Part shown: one piece after another, positions 59,073 to 64,000 of the stretch
Numbering within the stretch: the first letter of the stretch is position 1
Layout of the letters: each line of letters begins with the position of its first letter
From: Lachnospiraceae bacterium
Lineage (GTDB): Bacteria; Bacillota; Clostridia; Lachnospirales; Lachnospiraceae
DNA length: 64,000 nucleotides
Assembly: GCA_017431515.1 (NCBI GenBank)
Contig: JAFRKV010000030.1
Coordinates: 1 to 64,000 of the forward strand
Reading direction: 5' to 3'
The notes under the pieces: generated by a model
Told to the model about the DNA's origin: nothing
The model's input: the letters and a program-made list of their open reading frames with translations, nothing else
Databases searched by the model: none
Position numbers and translations under genes: made by a program

Positions 59073-61768
59073 TGTTGAAAAAAATAAAAGATTTTGTAAA
59101 AGACACAACGATCCCGCTGCAGAAGCGCTGCTTTTTCCTGACCTCCATTACCGTCGGGATCACGCTTGGACTCATCTTTTTCTGGGATATTTTTATCGGC
59201 GAAAGCGTACAGAAGCTGGTGGTGCTGGGGGGCGGCGTCCTGCTGATGTTTCTCATCGTGGCGGTGACCATGAAGTTTGATAAGATTCAGCTGGGCGGGA
59301 TTCTCATCAGCCTTGGCGTCATCCTCTTTGTCCTGCCGGTGGAGTATTTTACCGGCGGCGGGATTTATGGCTGCACGCCCATCTGGTTTGCCTTTGCGTT
59401 TCTGTATCTCGGGTTGAATACCAAGGGCATGATCAAACGCATTATCATCATTATGCTGTTTGCATCCGCAGTGATCTGTTATGTGGTGTCTTATTTCCAC
59501 CCGGAGTATGTGACCAAACACGGGGATAAGATCGCCCACCTGGATTCCATCGCATCGGTTGCGGGTGTCGGCGCCGCGCTGTATCTCACCGTCACATTCC
59601 TGATGGAGATCTACAATCATGAACGACAGATCGCCGACAAACGAAAAGACGAGATCGAAGAACTGAATGCGGCGCAGAACCGCTTTTTCTCAAGCATGAG
59701 CCATGAGATCCGCACGCCCATCAATACTATCATCGGATTGAATGAGATGACGCTGCGGGAGAATGCTTCGGAAGAGATCAACGAGAACTCCATGAATATC
59801 CAGTCCGCCAGCAAGATGCTTTTGCATCTCATCAATGACATTCTGGATATGTCCAAATTCGAGTCCGGTCAGATGCACCTTAATGAATCCGCTTATCATA
59901 CAGGCGACATGCTGTCCGATATCGTTGGCATGCTCTGGCTCCGGGCGCAGCAAAAGGGACTGGAGTTTCATATCAATGTGGCGCAGGATCTCCCGGAGGA
60001 ACTGCTGGGAGATGAGGTGCGGATCAAACAGATCCTCATCAATGTGCTGAACAACGCCATCAAATACACTGCCGAAGGCTCTGTTTCCCTTTCCATTCAG
60101 TGTGAGCGCCTCGCCAACGATAAGGTGAATGTGGTCTATTCCGTCAGCGATACCGGCATGGGCATCAAGAAAGAAAGCATGCCCTATCTTTTCACCGCCT
60201 TCAAGCGCGTGGATGAAGAGAAGAACCGTTACATCGAAGGAACGGGCCTGGGGCTGTCCATCGTCAAACAGTTTGTGGATCTCATGGGCGGCAAGATCAC
60301 GGTGAACTCCGTTTATAAGAAGGGGTCCACCTTTATCATTGAGATTCCCCAAAAGGTGGTTTCGGAGGAAGTCATCGGGGATGTGGATCTGGAGCGGCGG
60401 CATAAGCTGAACTGTCCGCTGGAATACCACCAGACCTTTGAAGCCCCCAATGCCAAGGTGCTTGTGGTAGATGATACCGCAGCGAACCTACTGGTGGTGG
60501 AGAAACTTCTGCGTTCCACCAAGGTGCAGCTGACCATGGTGGGGAGCGGTGCCGAAGCCTTGCAGAAAACCCTGGAGACGCCGTTCCAGGTGATTTTTAT
60601 GGATCATATGATGCCGGAGATGGATGGCATCGAATGCCAGCATCTCATCAGAGAGCAGATCGGCGGACTCTGCAAGGATTCCAAGATCGTGGCGCTGACA
60701 GCCAATGCCGGCGGCGACACCGGCAATCTCTATGCGAGAGAGGGCTTTGACGGGTATCTCATCAAGCCTGTCAATGGCGAGACGTTGGAGAGCGAGCTTT
60801 ACCGCCTGCTGCCGAGAGATATGATCACGCTGATCGGATCCCAGGATGAGATTCTGGAAGAGAGCATGTCCTGGATCATGGATCACCGCAAGAAGACACC
60901 GGTGGTGATCACGACGGAGAGCGTGGCGGATCTGCCGAAGGAGCTCATCGACCGCTATCGGATCCCGATTTTGCCGCATATGGTCGGCACCTCCAGCGGG
61001 ATTTTTAGGGACGGTCTGGAGATCGAGACCTTAAGCCTCTTAGCGTATATGGAGGATAACAAGTCAACGGTGAATACCATCGCGCCGGATGTGGTCACCC
61101 ATGAGAGCTTCTTTGCGGAGCAGCTGAGCTATGCGAATAATGTGATCCATATTTCCATCTCAAGCCAGCTGACCCACAGCGGCTGTCCCATGGCCATCGA
61201 AGCGGCGAAAGCCTTTGACAATGTGACAGTCATCGACAGCGGTCATTTGTCCAGCGGTCAGGGACTGCTGGTACTGGAGGCCTGCCGCATGGCGGAGGAA
61301 GGCAAGAGCGTGGAGGAGATCGTTGCGCGTCTGGAAGCCATCCGGGACCATGTGTTTACCAGCTTTATCGTGGACAGCCTCGATTACCTTGCCAGATCCA
61401 AACAGATCAGCGCCCGGGTCGCAAGCGTGACCAATGCCTTTATGATCCGGCCGGTGCTGGCGTTAAAGAAGGGCAAGATGGTGGTCGGAAATATCTATCT
61501 TGGCGCGAGACAGCGGGCATGGATCCGTTATATTTCCTCCATTCTGGATCGCAAAAGCAATATCGACCACAGGGTGCTGTTTGTTACCTATGTAGGGCTG
61601 ACCCAGGCCGATCTGCATGAGATCGAGCAGGCCATCAATAAACGGGCTCATTTTGACCATATTTATTTCCAGAAGGCATCCCCGGCCATCGCGGTGAACT
61701 GCGGCCCGGGCACCTTCGGTCTGCTGTATATGACCCAGACCGGTCAGGAACGGAGAGCGGAAGCATGA
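59072..61768 (+). CDS. Membrane hybrid histidine kinase fused to a DegV (fatty-acid-binding) domain
   Basis: 898 residues. About six N-terminal helices (about 25-180), HisKA with [10 protein letters not shown] (His211), HATPase (VLNNAIKYT, DTGMGIK, GTGLGLS), receiver with LVVDDTAAN and Asp511 (FMDHMMPEMDG), then a complete DegV domain (about 608-890). DegV features are VVITTESVADLP, a SSQLTHSG loop where DegV has SSxLSGT, VIDSGHLSSGQGLLVLEACRMAEEGKS-like sequence, and a C-terminal NCGPGTFGLLY. DegV/FakB proteins bind a fatty acid for FakA. The first Ser pocket has T-E-S where FakB has T-D-S. It overlaps hisG by four bases. Confidence 0.9.
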   Translation: MLKKIKDFVKDTTIPLQKRCFFLTSITVGITLGLIFFWDIFIGESVQKLVVLGGGVLLMFLIVAVTMKFDKIQLGGILISLGVILFVLPVEYFTGGGIYGCTPIWFAFAFLYLGLNTKGMIKRIIIIMLFASAVICYVVSYFHPEYVTKHGDKIAHLDSIASVAGVGAALYLTVTFLMEIYNHERQIADKRKDEIEELNAAQNRFFSSMSHEIRTPINTIIGLNEMTLRENASEEINENSMNIQSASKMLLHLINDILDMSKFESGQMHLNESAYHTGDMLSDIVGMLWLRAQQKGLEFHINVAQDLPEELLGDEVRIKQILINVLNNAIKYTAEGSVSLSIQCERLANDKVNVVYSVSDTGMGIKKESMPYLFTAFKRVDEEKNRYIEGTGLGLSIVKQFVDLMGGKITVNSVYKKGSTFIIEIPQKVVSEEVIGDVDLERRHKLNCPLEYHQTFEAPNAKVLVVDDTAANLLVVEKLLRSTKVQLTMVGSGAEALQKTLETPFQVIFMDHMMPEMDGIECQHLIREQIGGLCKDSKIVALTANAGGDTGNLYAREGFDGYLIKPVNGETLESELYRLLPRDMITLIGSQDEILEESMSWIMDHRKKTPVVITTESVADLPKELIDRYRIPILPHMVGTSSGIFRDGLEIETLSLLAYMEDNKSTVNTIAPDVVTHESFFAEQLSYANNVIHISISSQLTHSGCPMAIEAAKAFDNVTVIDSGHLSSGQGLLVLEACRMAEEGKSVEEIVARLEAIRDHVFTSFIVDSLDYLARSKQISARVASVTNAFMIRPVLALKKGKMVVGNIYLGARQRAWIRYISSILDRKSNIDHRVLFVTYVGLTQADLHEIEQAINKRAHFDHIYFQKASPAIAVNCGPGTFGLLYMTQTGQERRAEA

Positions 61769-62424
61769 GTAAAGACGGATATCTGACATTTGCATTGACA
61801 AAAGGACGGCTGGCCGACAAGACCATGGAGCTCCTGGAGCGCACCGGGATCCGGTGTGAGGAGATGAAGGACAAACATACCAGAAAGCTCATTTTTGTCA
61901 ACGAAGAAATGAAGTACAAATTTTTTCTGGCGAAGGGACCGGATGTGCCCACCTATGTGGAATACGGCGCGGCGGATATCGGCGTCGTGGGAAGAGATAC
62001 CATCATAGAAGAGGGGCGCAATGTCTTTGAGGTACTGGATCTCGGCTTCGGGAAATGCAGGATGTGTGTCTGCGGACCGGCCTCTGCCAAGACGCTGCTG
62101 CAGCACCATGAGATGATCCGTGTCGCGACGAAGTATCCGAAGATCGCCAAGGACTATTTTTACAACCAGAAGCATCAGACGGTGGAGATCATCAAGATGA
62201 ACGGCTCCATCGAACTGGCGCCCATTGTGGGGCTTTCCGAGGTGATCTGTGATATCGTGGAGACCGGTTCGACCCTGAAAGAAAACGGGTTGGTGGTGCT
62301 GGAGGAGATCTGCCCCTTATCCGCCCGCATGATCGTAAACCAGGTCAGCATGCGGATGGAAAACGAACGGATCACTGCATTGATCAAAGAACTGCGCGCC
62401 GTTGTCGACGCGGAAAAGAGGTAA
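61765..62424 (+). CDS. hisG: ATP phosphoribosyltransferase, short form
   Basis: HisG catalyses the first step of histidine synthesis, joining ATP and PRPP. The 219-residue length and lack of a C-terminal regulatory domain mark the short form that needs HisZ, which is at 46173-47381. Visible features are LTFALTKGRLADKTMELL, GPDVPTYVEYGAADIGVVGRD and the PRPP-binding ETGSTLKENGL. The ATG overlaps the stop of the kinase-DegV gene, so the enzyme is translated in coupling with a signalling protein. hisD follows 3 bp later. Confidence 0.94.
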   Translation: MSKDGYLTFALTKGRLADKTMELLERTGIRCEEMKDKHTRKLIFVNEEMKYKFFLAKGPDVPTYVEYGAADIGVVGRDTIIEEGRNVFEVLDLGFGKCRMCVCGPASAKTLLQHHEMIRVATKYPKIAKDYFYNQKHQTVEIIKMNGSIELAPIVGLSEVICDIVETGSTLKENGLVVLEEICPLSARMIVNQVSMRMENERITALIKELRAVVDAEKR

Positions 62425-62427
62425 TTT

Positions 62428-63717
62428 ATGAAGATCATCAATCTGGATCAGAGCGCCAAGAAAAATATCCTGGAAGACCTTCTGCAGCGGAGCCCGAGTC
62501 AGTACCCGGAGCAGGAGGAGACCGTGCGCTGCATCGTATCGCAGGTGCAGCGGGATGGCGACCGGGCGGTTTTTGCCTTTGAAGAGCAGTTTGACCATGT
62601 GACGCTGGACGTTTCCACCATTGAGGTGACGGAGGCGGAGATCAAAGAGGCATACGACCTTGTGGATGAGACGCTGCTATCCGTGATCCGAAAAGCCCTC
62701 GTCAATATCCGGGACTATCACGAAAAGCAGGTGCAGCAGAGCTGGTTTACCACCAGGCCGGACGGGGTGCTGCTGGGGCAGAAGATCACGCCCCTTGATA
62801 CCGTGGGTGTCTATGTGCCGGGCGGCAAGGCGGTATATCCGTCCTCGGTGCTCATGAATATCGTGCCGGCGAAGATTGCAGGCGTTCCGGAGATCATCAT
62901 GTGCACGCCCCCGGGAAAGGACGGGAAGGTCAGTCCGAACACCCTTGTGGCGGCGAAGGAAGCCGGCGCGGATCGCGTCTTTAAGGTGGGCGGCGCCCAG
63001 GCCATTGCGGCCATGGCGTTTGGCACCGCATCGATTCCCAGAACGGATAAGATCGTCGGCCCCGGTAATATCTACGTGGCGTTGGCAAAAAAAGCGGTCT
63101 TCGGGTTCTGTGGCATCGAATCCGTGGCAGGCCCCAGTGAGATTCTGGTGCTGGCGGATGAAACCGCCGATGCAAGGTATGTGGCGGCGGATCTCCTTTC
63201 CCAGGCGGAGCATGATGAGATGGCATCCGCGATCCTGATCACCACAAGCCGCACTCTGGCGGAGCAGGTGTCAAAAGAAGTGGACCGGTTTCTGGAGACG
63301 TTATCCAGAAGGGAGATCATTGAGAAATGCCTGGAGCGCTTCGGGTATCTATTGGTGGCTGAAGATCTGGATGCGGCCATCGAAGCGGCGAATGACATCG
63401 CGCCGGAGCATCTGGAGATTTTGACGGCGCAGCCGGTGGAAGTCATGACCCGGATCCGCAATGCGGGGGCTATCTTCCTCGGACCCTACAGCAGCGAACC
63501 GCTGGGCGATTATTTTGCGGGACCGAATCACGTCCTGCCCACCAACGGCACCGCCCGCTTTTTCTCCGCACTGGGGGTGGACGCATTTGTGAAACGCAGC
63601 AGCGTCATTTCCTACTCCAGAGAGGCGTTGGAAGCCATCCATACCGATATCGAAGCGTTTGCGAAATGCGAACAGCTGACGGCTCACGCGAATTCCATTG
63701 CCGTGCGGTTTGAGTAA
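62428..63717 (+). CDS. hisD: Histidinol dehydrogenase
   Basis: HisD oxidises L-histidinol to L-histidine through two NAD+-dependent steps. The 429-residue protein has GVYVPGGKAVYPSSVLMN, VGGAQAIAAMAFGT, the signature VGPGNIYVALAKK, AGPSEILVLADE, DLLSQAEHDEMASAIL (zinc ligands) and GDYFAGPNHVLPT. Length is normal. It sits between hisG and hisB. Confidence 0.96.
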   Translation: MKIINLDQSAKKNILEDLLQRSPSQYPEQEETVRCIVSQVQRDGDRAVFAFEEQFDHVTLDVSTIEVTEAEIKEAYDLVDETLLSVIRKALVNIRDYHEKQVQQSWFTTRPDGVLLGQKITPLDTVGVYVPGGKAVYPSSVLMNIVPAKIAGVPEIIMCTPPGKDGKVSPNTLVAAKEAGADRVFKVGGAQAIAAMAFGTASIPRTDKIVGPGNIYVALAKKAVFGFCGIESVAGPSEILVLADETADARYVAADLLSQAEHDEMASAILITTSRTLAEQVSKEVDRFLETLSRREIIEKCLERFGYLLVAEDLDAAIEAANDIAPEHLEILTAQPVEVMTRIRNAGAIFLGPYSSEPLGDYFAGPNHVLPTNGTARFFSALGVDAFVKRSSVISYSREALEAIHTDIEAFAKCEQLTAHANSIAVRFE

Positions 63718-63747
63718 AAATGTAAACAGAAAAGGAGCCATTCCGAT

Positions 63748-64000
63748 ATGAGTGAATCACGCAGTGCAGACATGAAACGAACCACCAAGGAAACCGATAT
63801 CCGCCTGTCCCTGACGCTGGACGGCGCCGGCAAGGCCGAGATTGACACGGGCATCGGTTTTTTGGATCATATGCTGGAGAGCTTTGCCAGACACGGTCTC
63901 TTTGACCTCAAGGTGTCCGTGAAGGGAGATCTGGCTGTGGACTGCCATCATACGGTGGAGGACACGGGCATCGTCCTCGGCAATGCCATCAAAACGACCC
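63748..64000 (+). CDS. hisB: Imidazoleglycerol-phosphate dehydratase (N-terminal part, cut by window end)
   Basis: The last 253 bases encode the start of HisB, which dehydrates imidazole glycerol phosphate. Visible features are the N-terminal [23 protein letters not shown] and [14 protein letters not shown], where the H-H and E-D residues bind the catalytic metals. An AAAAGGAG ribosome-binding site precedes the ATG at 63748. The gene continues past the window, so length and any fusion cannot be judged. Confidence 0.95.
   Translation, partial: MSESRSADMKRTTKETDIRLSLTLDGAGKAEIDTGIGFLDHMLESFARHGLFDLKVSVKGDLAVDCHHTVEDTGIVLGNAIKTT

Noticed and set aside
1..64000. CRISPR arrays, tRNA or rRNA genes, complete insertion sequences, replication origin
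   Set aside because: None was seen by reading both strands; no regularly spaced direct repeats outside the surface gene, no transposase, no tRNA cloverleaf with CCA end. Search by eye could miss a tRNA; a tRNAscan-SE run would settle it.

Overview
The window looks like chromosomal DNA from a Gram-positive anaerobe of the class Clostridia, most likely a moderately GC-rich Lachnospiraceae relative. The evidence is a six-gene Rnf complex in the order C-D-G-E-A-B, Firmicutes-type genes (RecU, RemA, ZapA, FakA, Asp23/Gls24, RqcH, a GerW/YtfJ-type sporulation protein), the short HisG with HisZ, and no outer-membrane genes. This assignment is inference from gene content. LAYOUT. 1-840: the 3' end of a group II intron (domains V and VI), followed by a DinJ/RelB-YoeB toxin-antitoxin pair. 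840-2380: a YprB-like exonuclease on the minus strand; between it and rnf, a roughly 171-nt hairpin RNA with its own promoter resembles 6S RNA. 2380-8053: rnfCDGEAB plus a flavodoxin-like gene, closed by a bidirectional terminator. 8068-11690: two-domain PPK2, an orphan Zn/Mn-type ABC permease behind a Fur-family-box promoter, and ApbE, the flavin transferase that would mature RnfD and RnfG. 11804-15582: proB, 5-formyl-THF cyclo-ligase, miaB, a NusG_II protein and a Gx transporter. 15647-22348: ruvAB, then two large paralogous membrane signalling proteins with degenerate GGDEF/EAL domains, one carrying a hybrid histidine kinase. 22349-28040: a structured cloverleaf repeat (copy A), zapA, a U32 peptidase, an FtsW/RodA protein and a class B PBP. 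28087-35382: Nudix, DUF2953 and GerW genes, then rpmB divergent from asp23-fakA-recG-nucleoside phosphorylase. 35444-40561: a lipoprotein, rqcH, and yicC-remA-gmk-rpoZ. 40674-43590: rimO-pgsA-rsmD-coaD. 43608-44580: copy B of the cloverleaf repeat, then a coiled-coil protein gene. 44650-47381: RluA-family synthase, recU, hisZ. 47506-61768: a large block with a 2622-residue repeat-rich surface glycosidase, an HD-GYP response regulator and two hybrid kinases. 61765-64000: hisG, hisD and partial hisB. HOW THEY FIT. Energy metabolism (Rnf, ApbE, flavodoxin), envelope growth and division (ZapA, FtsW/RodA, PBP, giant GH25 protein) and translation/RNA maintenance (MiaB, RimO, RsmD, RluA, RqcH) dominate. 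MOST UNUSUAL. (1) Two copies, 21 kb apart, of a 131-137 nt four-stem cloverleaf element in which every stem shows compensatory changes; both sit just upstream of genes for coiled-coil proteins. (2) A hybrid histidine kinase fused at its C-terminus to a DegV (FakB-like) fatty-acid-binding domain, translationally coupled to hisG. (3) The his locus is split by a 14-kb surface/signalling block inserted between hisZ and hisG. (4) A candidate 6S-like RNA upstream of rnf. (5) Divergent rpmB and asp23 promoters that share one palindromic -35 hexamer.
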